Below are positions 23,576-39,361 of a stretch of DNA of 64,000 nucleotides, one piece after another. The DNA is from Paramacrobiotus metropolitanus (taxonomy: Eukaryota > Tardigrada > Eutardigrada > Parachela > Macrobiotidae), in NCBI RefSeq assembly GCF_019649055.1, contig NW_026570247.1:372001-436000 (forward strand), written 5' to 3'. Each line of letters opens with the position of its first letter. Position 1 is the stretch's first letter. The notes beneath the pieces were generated by a model that had not been told where the DNA came from, searched no databases, and was given only the letters and a program-made list of their open reading frames with translations. Position numbers and translations under genes: made by a program.

Positions 23576-25074
23576 TAGCAACTACAGTAGCCAAACTCCA
23601 TTAAAGGAGACTTTAACCCTAAGGTGAAAACCTTTAGGTTTTTAGGCTACTGGAAAATTTTTTGTTTACCAGTAATTTGAAAATTTTATACTTTTTTTTG
23701 GTTTGATTTATGAAATAAAAGTTACCCACCACGGTTTTAAATTTTTAATCGGTGAACGTTAAACCACGGAATAATTGAGACCCTTAGGTTTGTACGATTT
23801 GATTAAACTATGTTAAGAATGCCGCCGCATGAGTGATGGGCATTGTGGAATTACACAGCCGTGGTGTCTAATTAAAACCGTATGTTGGTTGCGGCCGCAT
23901 AGGAGCCGCTGGAGCATAATGAGGCCGTGATGGATGGGCGCCCTGGCCGCGGAATTGACCACTGGTCAAGTACGGTGCATTTTATTGTGGAGCGGTCACA
24001 CTCGGCTGCGTTAGGCAGCCATCAATCGGGATGGAGCTGTCAGGCCGGAGCGTATCGGGAGCTGCTACAGCTCCTTGATGACAATTACGGACGGCTCCAT
24101 CATGGCATCCCTTAATTGGCAATTCGATCATGCTCGGTTGGCTGTGCTGTATGCTGGTTAACAGCTTTACAGCGGATCATGTTGTGGGAGCTGCGACATG
24201 GAATATTCGCACTGGACAACAGCAGCGTCAATCTGCACGACACCTGTTGCGCTGAACGGGTGATAAGGAGAATGTCCGGCACTCACCAGCCATCGCCTGA
24301 TGAAAGATATGACCACAAAACGTCCCAATTAACTCTGACAAAATGCTATTAAGAAATCGGGAAACTTTATTTAAATTCCACATCACTAAAGATTTTACTG
24401 AACGCTAGTGCAAAAAAAGCCGTAGCCAAGCACCGAACGCATGGTTATATAACCAAACAGATTGAAGTTAAAAATTAAAAAAAACCTGCTCTGCTTGCAG
24501 TTTTTACGTACACTGGAAATTTAAGCAGTGTAAGTATTAATTTTATTAAATTAATTCGTATTAGCTATCAAGTACAACTGATACTGATATTTTTCGATTA
24601 CTGTTTGAACACAGTGGCTGGTGTTCGGGATCTTCGAGCAATGCACTCATCAGCTTCACGTAAAGAACTTAAGACCAGCAATCTCCAATGAAGAATTTTA
24701 ATGTGCAACCTGAGAAGCGTCATTAAGACGATTCTCTGCATGTCAGTCACTGTTCCCCGGACAAACGATGCACTCTCGTGCTGATGGATGTCCATTAATG
24801 ATGGCCCATCATCGGGACCGTTGGCCCGTAATTAAAATTCTGCCCGAATATGCCATTTCCATTTCCCAGAAAAAAATTATCAAGCCTCTCAATTAAACTG
24901 ACGACATTGGCAGCGCAGTGACGTTGGCAATGCAACAGATTGCGTAAAATGCCGCTAATTAGTCGCACAGAATAATCGGCTCGGCAGCGGTTCGGTTTTG
25001 CAAAGGGCTGGAAGTGGATAACGCTGTCCAGTGGTCAGACGCAGCGCATGCAAAGCGAAAGAATGCTGCAGCCT

Positions 25075-25210
25075 CGCTTCTCGCTGTCTCGTGTCTCTCA
25101 ACTCTGTCTGTGCCTGTGTCTGTTTATATCCGCGTCTCTCTCTCTGTCTGTATCTGTGCAAAGGCTGCCTCTCTCTGTGCCTGTGTCTCTGCGTATATCT
25201 GTGTGAGCAC
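25075..25210. repeat. CT/TGTC-rich low-complexity block
   Basis: The plus strand is dominated by tctctgtctgtgcctgtgtct-like words. It gives spurious open frames on both strands and has no other recognisable content. Confidence 0.8.
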
Positions 25211-28023
25211 ACTCCTGTCGGCGCAGTGTCTCCCTACCGTCTTTGTTTGATGCGTCCGTGTAAGAATTCTGTTGGCCAGTTTTCACATGACGCCTCTTCT
25301 TCCCCGGGCTGCTTCTTTCATACTTTCTCCAAAATGCTGATTCGGTATTCAACCCGCGTCTGATGAAAGGCCAGTCGTGATTTATCTGTCTCCGTGCGTC
25401 TGAACACCATACACAACGGGCTAATGATCATCAGGCGCATTAATGAGCCCCACGGATTGGATTACCCTACGCATTTTCACTCAACTCCATAACGCATCGC
25501 GCGCTACTGCATCCAGTTCATCTGCGGTCAACACGGTGTGTGTGTGTGTGTTGGCATTCGACTTTTTCTTCTTCCTCACTCCGTGCTCCAACGCACGCAA
25601 CAAGTAGTCGCGCGTTTTCCAGAAGCAGAGTGTGCGTGCGGAATTTGATTTCCGGGTTCTGCGAGAGGTAATCGGGCTAATCGAGTGGTGTGTTTGCGGA
25701 TTTGTCAAGGAGCGATGAATGGGAGTTGGAGTGGCTGATGAAGGTAAATACACCGGTTAACACATGTACACTGCTCCTGTGTACACAACCGCGTCTCTAA
25801 GACGTGGAATTTATATTGTATGCGGGAGTGTTACCTTTTCGCATCAAACAGCGCGCGCTGTTTACTTTCTGTCAACTGTTTATTAAGCTGGACCACAACG
25901 GTCTTTAGATTCTTTACGGCGCGCAGACGTTGATCAAACTATTTAAGCTGATTTCGTCCCATTCAAGCCTTCACTCTATTTAATTTATTGCCAATCAACG
26001 CCAGCAATTCACTACATTAAACTGCTTACAGAATAAATAACCTTATAGTTAATAAAAATAAAATAAATTAACAATTTCTTTTAATAAATAATGTACATAA
26101 TTATTTCTTAAGCTGCAGCAATGCGTGGAGATTTAATTTGGCCACGCATGTTGGCGTGAATAATTGATGGAGAGATAAAACCGGCATCATAAACCGTTTT
26201 ACCTGGTGAACAACCGGCTAATATGCCTCATTAATGGCTGTTAATACGGACGCGGCAGCTGATGCTGACTGTAAATAAACACCCGATGCCGGGCCACTAT
26301 TGACTCAACAGCTCAAACGCACGCGCGTCGATTTTATTGCAGCGGCCGCCTGATTAAACCCAACGCCGATTTTAATCCAATTACCCCATTAAAATTGATT
26401 TAATTAATCAAAATTTCATAAATCCATTTTTTCCACCGGTTCGGTTAATTTTTTTTCAACGGTTGTTTAATTGGTTACATACTGGTTACATAGTTAATTA
26501 AGTCCGCTAAAGATGTCAGTTTAATTAAACAGTGTTTTTCGTGTAATAATCGCGTAGAAGAATTAAACGAGAGCAAAATGGTAATTTGGGCGTTTTTGCG
26601 GATGAGCAGTTGTGTATAGCATTGGATTTAAGCTGGCTACTCTGTTCAGCAGCCGTTGGGCCAATTATAATTAGGTAGCCCGGTTAATGAGCCGCTGCAT
26701 GTCGATTAGTGTTGGCTGCTGTGGGAAACGCTACGACCACGGACAGCCATTATCCGACACCGGCCATTATCCACACCGGGAGCACACAATTGCCGGCTCC
26801 GCAGCAGCGCAGCAGACAATATTCCCTCAATACCGTATAATCCCATGGCAACATTCCTTTCCAACTGTGTTTCTTTCTTTTCTCACTACACCCATCGGGC
26901 GAAATTAGCAATTTTCCTCCTGCAAACCAGCGCTGACTATTATTCGTGGTAGACGCGCTGGGTTTTTATGGTGTTTTGTCTTTTCTGAAACGGTCAGTCT
27001 TTAATCTCCAAACCAGCAAAAAGAGACCTTGCTTTCTGCCCTCAATGAATTATGCCGAGAGACGCTTGATTCCAGCAAACATGAAAATTTTAATCTTGCA
27101 AAATAAATTCTTTCAAAATGTGTAATCGGCAAAAAATAATAAAATACTCTGTAAAATAAAATACAATATTTAATATAATAAAATTTTTTTTATTTTTTTA
27201 TTTGTATATGTACATTTTCATGTTGTTTGTATTTTAATATAGTGTTGTGTCTGTTCTTCTTAAATGGAAAAATTAATACAAATTTATTTCGTAGAGTTTT
27301 TATCTGTATTTATGTTTACACTTCAACAGATCATGCTTGTTTTATTAACTGTATTTGCTTACTGTTTGCCTTCTTTCTTTTATGGAAAAATTAGTGCTAA
27401 TTTATATTTTGGAAGCGGTTAGAAAAATCTTTAAATTTTCATGCATTTCAGTTCGAATTTACGTGATCGTTTACATGTGTGTATATTTGATAAAGGCGTC
27501 ATGTCGAAAAGACAACAATTGAGGGAAATTAATGTCTTCCTCCGTCTCAGGCGCATCTTCCAAACCGAGATTTATTTACAAAAAGCTTTCCCCGGCAGCA
27601 TCCTGTTTTGATGAGAATTCCCACGCGCCGACTACTGTACACTTTACACCAGGCGTAGTGTACAGCATTAACGCTCCCCGTGCGTCTCGAAATGATCCGC
27701 GATGGCGCATTAAGATTGGCCAGTGTCCATTACAACCAGTTCCATTCTGCTGTGCTGCTACTGCGCCTGATAGATCCGAGACAATTTAATCGAATCCATC
27801 AGCACAACTCGTAAAATACACATATATTCCAGTCGTCCCCTGAAAGAAGGCGCGTCATAACAGTCATAAACATTACGTCCCGCGCACAATCAGCAGACAG
27901 GAGAGGAGCAGAACAGCAGCAACAAGTCGCTAATAATTACCGCGCGATGCCGGTATCAGCGCAGCGCTCTTGGCACGGTCAAGGTTGAGCGCGTTTAATG
28001 CTAATCCGTGTTGGCGGGTTGTG

Positions 28024-28590
28024 TACGTGACCTTTATCATAACACTGCTGCGTGCCGCGCGTAAATCGTGCGCGTGACCTTTACATAAACATGGGCATTT
28101 TTAATGATTTTTTTCCGTAGAAATATCAAGACACGTGCACGTGTCTTTTCCTCGTCACACACGTTTGTAACGTTTATACAATACAGAAAAGAACGTGTAC
28201 GTGATCTGTACATAAACACCAACCAGAAAATTATATACAGGTAAATTAAAAAATAAAACATATAATATGAAATCATAATTGGAAAAAAATTAGGAAACAT
28301 TTATATGCAGAAAAGAGCGCCTGTGTGAATCAACAATTTTTTCAAAAATATCTAACATATAGAAAAAAGAAAAAAATATATACATTTTAATTTTTTTTTA
28401 TAAAATTTATATATACAAGAAAGATCTTTTGCGTGACCTTTATATAAACATCGAGAATTCTGGAAGAAGTTTTAGGCACGTATGTAATGAATTCTAGTGT
28501 CTGCGTGACCTTTATATAAATATCAACAACGTTCGGGCGAAAATGCAGGACACGTGCGTATAAATATACCGAAAAGATGGCTTTTCGAAA
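28024..28590 (+). repeat. Degenerate repeat around GCGTGACCTTTATATAAACAT
   Basis: Five related units occur near 28024, 28071, 28195, 28431 and 28501. The best conserved core is cgtgacctttatataaacat. Flanking words such as acagaaaagaacgtg and gacacgtgc also recur. Spacing is irregular (about 45-235 bases), so this is an old minisatellite-like array. TGACCT is also a nuclear-receptor half-site. Confidence 0.7.
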
Positions 28591-30107
28591 ACCGGTAGAA
28601 AGTGTTGGGTGTATTCGGATTGGGGATTAGAGAGAATTGTGTTGATAATGTGTGAGAGTGTGTAATTGACGCGTAAGCGCGCGGAATAATCGCCGGCTCC
28701 GCGGCGCATACCATCACGCCATAACCGGGGATAAATTACCACGTTGGCATTGAGGTATTATACGGGAAAAATGATATACACGACAAATGCCCGTCCTGAT
28801 GTTTGACAGATGCAGGCGCGGAATTATGATGCTGCGCGTTTCTCCTGCGCTTTTGTCGCGCCTAGGCTGAAACAGGTTAGGAAACGGCCGGTCTTCGATG
28901 GAGAAGATATATTATTATATAGATAAGTACAATAACAATGGCTGGCGTTTTGCTTGGCTATAAAATAGAGCCATCTTCGGTAGCTGATGGATGGATTGGA
29001 TAAACTGATCAGATGCAGCGGCGAGAGAGTGAGTGGTCAGTGGAGAGTGAGAGGCACAACAGACGGGAGATGGGACAGATTAGCTAACGAGCTTGCCAGC
29101 AGCCCATTTTTCCCCGCAGCTGACCACTTCACTTTACCAAACGCTACACTCTCGTTGTGAATGCACTTTCGACGAGGGATTGTACAACTTGTTGCGTGCT
29201 ATTCATTCACGAGACAGGCGACGCGCCGAGGGGAATTTTTCTGGGTCATGTTCGCAGCTTGCCCAATTTTTCCCGAATTGTTTCTTGATTTTATTGCCGG
29301 TAATAGTGCCCGCTTCGATTTTTGCATTTTATTTCGTTTATCTTTAACTTCAAATTTGCTTTTTAATTATTATCATTTTTTAGAGGATTTAACATTTTCA
29401 AAAATGCATGCTTTCCTATGTTTTTAGTATTTCCCGGTTTTATTTAAAGTTTGTTTTCTGGTTTTATTTATTATGGCGTTTTGATAATGTTATATATCAT
29501 ATAGCAAAGATTTTGGCATTTATAATATGTACATCGCTATAATATTTACGTATATAATATCTAAATAATACTTACATTTATAATATTTACAGCTTTTATT
29601 AATTTGAAATTTTGTTCTAATTTCTGTTTATTGCATTTATTTATTTTAACAGATTTAGACGTTTTAGCATTTTCCACGTATTACTAGTATAGCATTTACA
29701 GACCGACAAAATTTGATTGCGTATTTTTGTTGTATTTATTTTCCCGGCGAGCAATTCTTCCCGGCGCTTGATGGAACTGTATTTTAAATAGAAATGTTTT
29801 CGTGGCTGTCAGGAGAAATTATTTTAACCGTGGTCAGTATCATTAGACGGCACCATTTAAGGCGTCTAACGATGACGGTTAAATCATCCTCTATCGATAG
29901 GTCATACCGGCAATTAGCCATTTTGGATAATTATGCCGGACAGGAGCCAGTGGAAAACGGGACAAGTGCTCCATTACCGATAAGCCGAAATCACTATCCG
30001 TCGCTGTGGGCATCCGCGCAATTAGCCCCAACGCCGATATCATCATCATCATCCGCATCTAACCTCTGCGTATATATAAACACAAATATAATCATCATCC
30101 GCGCGTC

Positions 30108-33100
30108 ATGGATCCGCGGACGCATGCCGGCGGAACCGGTTCCCCCTACGGTAAGCACAGATAGCCGAATAGCCGACGGCCGGAAGCGGTGGTGGATAGT
30201 TGTGTGTGTGTGAAAAATAACCGTTTCCATTGAGTGGTGGCGGGTGATTAGTGTTAAGTGCGACAAAATGTTTTCGCATCACTATGCCGTGTGGTGGTAT
30301 AATGCGGAATGTGGCAGGGTATCCCTTCCCCATGTCGCCCAGTGCCTTCGCGCTGCACCAACCGGTGTCGGCGCCGATGGATCCGCGCGGACTGGAGCCG
30401 GCGCGCTACGCCTCGCCCTGGGATCAGGCGCGCTTAATGGGCATTTCCGGGTACAAAATAGTAGTAAACAACTTTTATTACTTTTTTGTAAAAAGTGATA
30501 AGAAGTGCCAGGTTCAGTAATAACGAAAAGACCGCCTTTTTAATTCTGTTTTTATTTATTATGGATTTCTTTTTTTAAATCGAAGTGATGTATGAGATCA
30601 TTGTTAAAAAAGGCCTTTAAGGACAGTTAAATATAAACAAAATTTGCCGTTTTTTTCTTACATCAATAGTTATTTTTTTTTAATAATTTCAATGTAAGAG
30701 CATCGTTCATTTTAGTTTAATTATCTTTTACTTTAATGCCGATTTGCAAACTATGTTAAGGTTTATTATCTGATTTGATTTTAGTGAACGCTTATTTAAA
30801 AATGGTTTCAAATAAGTGAAGTGGCGAAAAAAGAATTATTAATAATTAAAATCTTTATTTTAAAACAGTCAACGTTAAATAGATGTGCAGCTAAAATTAA
30901 CATAAGAAATGACTATTGCTAAAACAATTCGAATATCCATTTATAACGAGTGAAACTGTTCATGTATAAATAAGAATTCTTCTTTTAGCTGAAAATAATC
31001 CGGCTAATTTTTTTTTCAAACAGCGGAAGTCCGTTATTGGGCGACCTAGGTCGTTTGCCGATGTCGGACGCGGCCAGCGCCGCCTACCGCTACAGCATGT
31101 GGGAGCAGATGTACCGGCTGCAGTCGCTGCAGCGCGGCCTGCCCATCGACCCCCGCGGTACATTCACCCTGCTTTCTTCCACCACACTGCACTCTAATAC
31201 ACCAACCTTCTTTCTCTTGAACAGTTCCCATCTCCCCGGATTTCTTAGCCCGGCAAGCCGCTATGGCGGCCGCCGCGGCGGCGGCAGCCAGTGCGGCGGC
31301 CCCGCCCGATGTCTTCAGCCTGCACCCGGCCAGCGTCACGCCCAGCATCGGGCTGCCCTTCACCGCGGAGGGTAAGGGCTTAGAAGTCATAACAATGTTT
31401 CTTAGATTTCTTAGCTTTCTTAGATTCCTTCGAACCGCGGCCAATCAAGCGAGAGATGTACATATATACGTGTTCCTTAGGTTGTGTATAAGCGGCTAAT
31501 CAAGCGAGAGAGATATATATGTGATTCTTAGATTTCTTAGGTTTCTTAGATTTCTTAGACAGGGCTAATCAAGCGAGTGACCTATTGTTGTACAGGTGGA
31601 TCCCGTCTGAGCACACCGCGGCCGGAATCGCTCAGTCGTATCGGCCGGAAACGGCCGCTCTCCCTGTCGCCCTACGCCGCCGACTTCGATCTCAACACCG
31701 TCATCCGCATGTCGCCGAATTCGTTGCTGTCCGGCGGGAATCGCTCGCGGTGTTCCAGTTCCGCTAGCGGCACCTATGGACACTTGGCTGCTGGTCCGTC
31801 AAAATCGTTTAAAAAATGATCAAAAAAATTTTTATGGTTAAAAAAATCAATTATTAAACGCTGAAAATAATTTAGGCGCGTTGAGTCCGTCGCTGTTGGC
31901 GCTGGATCACGTGCGCATGCAGCAGTACATGCAGGCCTTCTCCTCGGCCTTCTGCCCGCCGGCGCCCTCCAAGACCGACCTCCCGGAGGCGGCGGAGAAG
32001 CCGTCCAAAAAAGAGCCGTACCTCCCGGCCGCCCCCCTCCAGCCGGTGGTCTCCAGCAGTGTCCCGGCCGTCAGTCCGCGGCGGAAGCCAGAAAAGGTCA
32101 CCCGGGAATCGGCGCAGTCCAGCACCGGCGGCAACGAGGACGACGACGGTAACCGCCCCTCAAAAAATTCCCTTAATGTTAAAGACCAACTACAATATTC
32201 TAATAACAAAAATATAAAACAAAATAATAATAAAATGTTTATTACAGTAATTATAAAATAATAATGCATGCTAAATAAATTACTAAAAATATATATAATA
32301 CTAGAATAATTATAAACAAGCTTGACCTTTTTTAAAAATATTTAGTAAATAATTTTCAGTTTAATTATTTTGAAAATTGTAGATGCGATGATGCGGTCGC
32401 CGGCCGCGGGCGGTGAGGAGCTGGAGCCGGTGGAGACGCGGTGTCGCTGGGAAAATTGTCAGTTGGAGTTCCAGTGCAACAGCGCCCTGGTGCAGCACGT
32501 CAACCAGGACCATCTGCCGACCAATAAGAAGCAGTTCGTCTGCCGCTGGACGGACTGCGTCCGCGAGGAGAAACCCTTCAAGGCGCACTACATGCTGGTG
32601 GTGCATATGCGCCGACATACCGGCGAGAAGCCGCACAAATGCAAGGTACGTACTGGTAGAAACAACTACTCAGATGCCTGTTTTAGTCCGAATCAAGATC
32701 TTACTATAGGTAGAGGACTGGGAAGCGACTCTGCAACGGTCGACTACGTCATCACTGTCGCATACAGAATGCACTGCTCTGCTATTGCTTACCATAGGCC
32801 CACAGATTTTATTGTCCCTTTTTAAAGATATTCTCAGTTCCTTTCTCCTCTGAAGCTTTCTGATATTTTAACAGATCATATTGAATTTAGAAAACCAAAC
32901 ATGAGAGGCTAGAAATAGAAGAGAAAAGAAATATGCTGAGAAAACTGACAAAAACCGTAAAAAACGCGCATCTGTCGCCATGGCAGCCGCCCTCTCGTGT
33001 GTGCGAGAGTGATGACGTCAAACGGTAGGTTACCAGTCCTCCTCACACTATAGTAAGTACTTGTCCGAATATATGCGAAATTTTTTCGATTTCTTGTTGC

Positions 33101-36100
33101 AGTGTTACCTCTTACATCTGTAGTCTGTACAACTGAAGAAACTGACTTTCTCTGGCCGTTTTACGCATGTCCGCAGTACATCAGTTGTTCAATTTGGGTT
33201 ATATCTTCCTGGTTTATACGGATTTTATTATATCACTCAATTGTTTCGTTTTTCAGTTTATTCTACGAAATCTCCTGAAAATTTCCATAAATCAGCCTTT
33301 TTCTTACGTTACATTGTAATTATTTTCGGACAACCTGTCGTATGGCGAGCGTAGTATTTCTGCTTTCCAGTTTATTTGTGTTTTTGCTTATTATGAAATG
33401 TCATAAATGCAGTGATGTTATGTGCGTTGTGGGATAGTTTGCCGGCTGTCCGAAAGCGTACTCGCGGCTGGAGAATCTGAAGACGCACGAACGCAGCCAC
33501 ACCGGCGACCGGCCGTACCGCTGCGAGTTCGAGCACTGCCCCAAGGCCTTCACCAACGCCTCCGACCGCGCCAAACACCAGAACCGTACACATTCCAACC
33601 AGGTACAAAATTGTTACACATCCTACACAGCGTTATGTAAACCATTCAGAAAAACACGAAGTGGCGTTTTCTTGTCTGCTTCGCAGTCAGCGAAAACATT
33701 CCGTTGCGGACTCGCTGTGCAAATTACGTATTATTCGTGTACTATAAATTAATTTTGTAATTAATGGTATAGTTAGGGACCACACACAAACTACGTACAG
33801 AACGAATTTTCGGGAACGTAGTTATAGATAGTCCCTTACAGTATCTTCCTTTGTGTAACTTGATGCTTGTGCTGTGCTAAACCACCCCCCTAAAATGTGC
33901 GAATCAGAATCGTGTAACATTTTGGTTACAGACTTTCCATAGACCTGACGAAAACAAGCCGTAAACTAAATAGTGTACAAAGACTAGTCTTTGTAATTAT
34001 TCTAGTTTAACCGACTGCCAACTGGTGTCAGTCCGCTCCGGAAAATATTGGCACAGAAAGTCGGCAATTAATCAAAATTGTTCGTATAAAAATTTCTCAA
34101 CCAATACGGTATATATTTCAACCAATAATTCCATAATTAGTTAGACTACTATAATTATCGTACAGTATATATCTCGTATAATTTATCAGATCAGCAGTTA
34201 ATAGATACAAGTTGTGTAACTATTTTGTAAATACATTTTTATTGACAAACATTTTTTTTTTGGAATTATATTGATTTTGATTGCTATTTTTATTGAATTT
34301 TTCCGCCATTTTATTTTTATTTTTCTCTCATTTTTTGGGCGTGCATTGCGCAGTACGGGTTTGACCTTTTCCGGCGATGTGTTGTCAGTCAAGGCAGACG
34401 GTGTTTCGTGTTGCAGAAACCGTACTTTTGCAAAGTGGAGGGCTGCACCAAGCGCTACACGGACCCCAGCTCGCTGCGCAAGCACGTCAAGACGGTCCAC
34501 GGGCCGGAGCACTTCGCCAACAAGAAGCACAAAGGCAACGATGTGCCGCGCGGCCGCCACCACCGCGACCACGACGCCGACGAGCCGCCGGCGCACTTCG
34601 CGCCGCGCCACTTCGCCGACGACACGCGCAGCTCCGGGCGGTCGGGCAGCGAGCCCAGCACCCCGCGGGGACATGTCAAACAGGAGGTGGGTGACCTTTG
34701 CCGGTGTCCAGTAAAAAATAAGTTTTAATTGTGAAATTCAACAATAAAATAATTAAAAATTTGTCAGTTTTATTGAAGTTTATACCACAAATTAAATTTA
34801 AAGTGAAGTAATAAATTTAAATAAAATTAAATTGTGTAATAAAATCGATAGGGCAATGAAATATAAATATAAAACTGCAAAAAAATTAAAATTGGTAAAG
34901 AAAATAAAGCAAAGTAAAGAAAACCGCGTGGCATAAAAAATTCCTTAATAAAATTTGAAATAATAGGGTTAAATAAAATTGCTGAATAAAACTGCATTAC
35001 AGAGTGTGGAGCTGTCGCCGAGCTACTCGCACCCCTCGAGCACCTTCACCAACTGCTCCCTGGACAGTCCCGCCAGTCTGGCGGACTTCCACCACCCGGT
35101 GCTGACCCGCGGCCACCCAATGCGCAGCAACGCACCAATCGCCGAGGTGGACAACGAGATGGACGCGGACCCCTTCGCCGACATGGCCAGCGACATCCGC
35201 GCCGCCATCTACGGCCCGGAGGTCCTCCCGGCGCCCCGCCTGGCTCCGGCCCGCCGCCTCCCATGCAAAACGGCCCCGGCGGGTCCCCTCAACATCCACG
35301 ACCTCAACCAGCGCTTCACCGAGATGCACACCTTCCCGGAACCTCCCCGGCCGCAGTACTACACCTCCGGGGAGCCGGAGCCGGGTCCCCCGCTGACCTG
35401 CCGCCGCGACAGCGCCGCCAGCATCGGGACCTTCTACTCTAGTCTCCCGGCGTCCGACATGAGCAGCCGGCGGGTCAGCGAGGCCTCGGCGACCAGCCAG
35501 CCGTACGACCCGATCTCGGTGGGGTCCTCACGGCGCTCCAGCGAGCCCACCATCGTCCCCAACCGCTCCTTCTACCAGCAGAAGATCCAGATGCGCCAGC
35601 AGCGCTGGGCGGTGCAGGCCCCGCCCCCGCGCACCGGGACCCTGGACACCGCGGCCTGGACCCCGCCGGTGCAGTACCACGGCCTCCGGCGGGCCAGCGA
35701 ACCCACCGGGACCATCGCGCCGGCCCGCATCCAGCCGCTAACCCGCCGCAACCTCCAGCGCCACAACAGTCTGTGCGCCGGGGACCCCGGAGACCATTTC
35801 CCGCGGGAAGACGCCCTCCACATCCCCGACGACATGATCCGCCACCTCCACGAGGTCGCCGAGCGCGCCCGCCAGGCGCGGGAGCTCGGACTGGTCGAGG
35901 AAGACACCGGGGACGATCTCCCGGAGATCCAGCCCAACTACGCCGGCCACGGGTACCCCCCGCCGCCGCCGTACGGGCGCAGCGCCTCCTTCTCCCACGG
36001 GCCGCCGGAGGTGTACCAGCAGCCCCGGCGTCCCTCCCAACCCCCGGAATTCTACGCGCCGGATGTGTACCAGACCGCCAGCCACCAGCGGCAGCGGCGG

Positions 36101-36313
36101 GGCGCCGTGGTGCCCCTCCCGGACGCCGGAGGGGGTCGACCGCTAACGGAAGGGTCCCCGGACAGTTACCAGGTCACCAGCACCACCGGGATGGACGCCC
36201 ACTACCCGGGCGGGAACACTTTCTACGCCGGCGACAACATGGTGATGAACGATATGCACTCGCTCATGTCGACGCTGAACTACGAGAACGAACTGTACAA
36301 AATGGTCCAATGA
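30108..36313 (+). CDS. ci: GLI/Cubitus interruptus zinc-finger transcription factor
   Basis: Ten coding exons: 30108-30150, 30318-30450, 31024-31157, 31225-31371, 31596-31793, 31876-32148, 32383-32645, 33438-33602, 34417-34686 and 35003-36313. They join in frame to about 978 residues. This is the nuclear effector of Hedgehog signalling. Residues about 168-195 ([18 protein letters not shown]) and the TYGHLAAG word near 212 match the conserved N-terminal region, where SYGH-type motifs bind Sufu. Five C2H2 fingers span about 330-480, including [38 protein letters not shown] and [18 protein letters not shown]. Downstream, PKA-type sites RRDS, RRVS, RRSS and RRAS (residues about 679-774) agree with phosphorylation-controlled processing. 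The protein is shorter than Drosophila Ci. The first two exons rest on splice fit and the motif [23 protein letters not shown] sits at 30071-30080. Confidence 0.9.
31381..31590 (+). repeat. Minisatellite in GLI/Ci intron 4
   Basis: Three units carry (c/t)aatcaagcgag(a/t)ga, at about 31441, 31495 and 31566. Two of them are preceded by runs of tttcttaga/g words. The array fills nearly the whole intron up to the acceptor at 31595. Confidence 0.8.
33013..33020. promoter_or_regulatory. TGACGTCA palindrome in GLI/Ci intron 7
   Basis: A perfect CRE/CREB-type octamer lies in the intron between the second and third zinc-finger exons, in a locally GC-richer stretch. A single site could be chance. Confidence 0.35.
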
Positions 36314-36396
36314 ATTTTGTTTTTATTTTAATTTCTTTTTTTTTGGCTCAATGCGCATACAAGCTTTAATCTGTTGTTGTTTTTGGCGGGCAGAGA

Positions 36397-36402
36397 AATA
36401 AA
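36397..36402 (+). terminator. AATAAA polyadenylation signal of the GLI/Ci gene
   Basis: AATAAA lies 84 bases after the stop codon of the GLI/Ci gene. The next gene is on the other strand and ends at 36538, so a short 3-prime UTR is expected. Confidence 0.5.
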
Positions 36403-36537
36403 ATTCAGTTACAAATCAGTGGGCTACGCCAGCGTAGCCGGAAGCATTTTGGGACGCGTATATATCACAACAGAGTGAGTGCAATTTACGGCGTTTATAT
36501 AAGCGCCGGTTGCCGGTTGATTTCCGGGTTGGGTTGG

Positions 36538-39325
<2,788 letters not shown>

Positions 39326-39361
39326 ATTCCGTGCAAAAACCGGATAATTTACCGGCAACAT

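Larger units (their letters stand above)
21237..30107. other. Gene-poor stretch upstream of the GLI/Ci gene
   Basis: About 8.9 kb lies between the divergent chemoreceptor and GLI/Ci genes without a supported coding exon. Short frames (for example 22176-22304, 22986-23258, 23927-24115) lack motifs and splice-consistent partners. The region has many TTAATTA-like and GATTAA words, especially 26330-26560, as expected of developmental control DNA, but that is only suggestive. It also holds the (ATT)n tract, a CT-rich block and the TGACCTTT repeats listed separately. Confidence 0.5.

Noticed and set aside
25031-25363. 110-codon open frame over the CT-rich block
   Set aside because: Composition artefact of a low-complexity tract.
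34979-35002. Exon 10 of GLI/Ci starting at the ATG-like codon at 34979
   Set aside because: The acceptor ttacag at 35002 keeps the frame from exon 9, and the upstream residues are intronic.
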